Assembly (NCBI GenBank): GCA_000715635.1
Contig: KL569198.1
Location: 74,717-80,431 of the forward strand
DNA from: Streptomyces violaceus
Lineage (GTDB): Bacteria; Actinomycetota; Actinomycetes; Streptomycetales; Streptomycetaceae
Reading direction: 5' to 3'
Length of the DNA stretch: 5,715 bases
The first letter of the stretch is position 1. Every line of letters starts with the position of its first letter. Below, piece after piece: positions 5,693 to 5,715 of the stretch. A program made the position numbers and the translations under genes. The notes beneath the pieces are model-generated. The model saw only the letters and a list, made by a program, of their open reading frames with translations, did no database searches and was not told the origin of the DNA.

Positions 5693-5715
5693 CTGTCTCT
5701 TATACACATCTCTGA
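5693..5715. other. Sequencing adaptor remnant: Tn5 mosaic end plus adaptor bases
   Basis: Bases 5693-5711 are CTGTCTCTTATACACATCT, the exact reverse complement of the 19-base hyperactive-Tn5 mosaic end used in transposase library preparation. The following CTGA (5712-5715) fits the older Nextera adaptors, whose two arms both end in TCAG before the mosaic end, as I recall them. The current Illumina arms would read CCGA or GACG here. The local base composition also breaks sharply from the GC-rich flank. This is library contamination at a contig end, not a genomic transposon. Confidence 0.95.

Noticed and set aside
3659..5707. Long minus-strand frame whose protein begins MYKRQ
   Set aside because: Its start codon lies inside the sequencing adaptor and it is antisense to well-recognised kinase and PhoX-like genes.
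5693..5711. End of a genomic Tn5/IS50-like insertion
   Set aside because: The sequence is the engineered 19-base mosaic end at a contig terminus followed by adaptor bases, with no transposase and no target duplication, so library adaptor is the better explanation.

Overview
The window looks like a short contig from a high-GC actinomycete, most likely Streptomyces or a close relative. The base composition is very GC-rich with GC-biased third codon positions, and TTG and GTG starts occur behind purine-rich ribosome binding sites. The protein families present are also typical: SulP plus beta-carbonic anhydrase, an OmpR-type two-component pair, and a Tat-exported PhoX/DUF839 protein. This assignment rests on reading the sequence, not on a database search.

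Layout. Leftward (minus strand) is a two-gene unit: a beta-carbonic anhydrase (2337 to 1732) and a SulP-family anion transporter (1735, running off the left edge). They share an ATGA stop/start overlap. The transporter has an unusual N-terminal extension of about 260 residues before its first membrane helix. Most of this extension is a tandem 12-residue repeat with a tryptophan at exactly every twelfth position. A divergent intergenic region of about 215 bp (2338-2552) separates this unit from a rightward operon. That operon encodes an OmpR-family response regulator (2553-3401) with a long Pro/Tyr-rich linker, and its sensor histidine kinase (3398-4885, GTGA overlap). A 198-bp gap with two hairpins follows, then the 5' part of a Tat-secreted PhoX/DUF839 protein (from 5084).

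The last 23 bases (5693-5715) are not genomic. They match the Tn5 mosaic end plus the start of a Nextera-type sequencing adaptor. The PhoX-like gene is therefore cut by a contig end, and its apparent last seven residues are an artefact.

How the genes may work together (inference): carbonic anhydrase interconverts CO2 and bicarbonate while SulP imports an anion, plausibly bicarbonate. The divergently transcribed two-component system is a candidate regulator of that module, of itself, and perhaps of the downstream phosphatase-like gene. The most novel element is the Trp-dodecad repeat in the SulP N-terminus.
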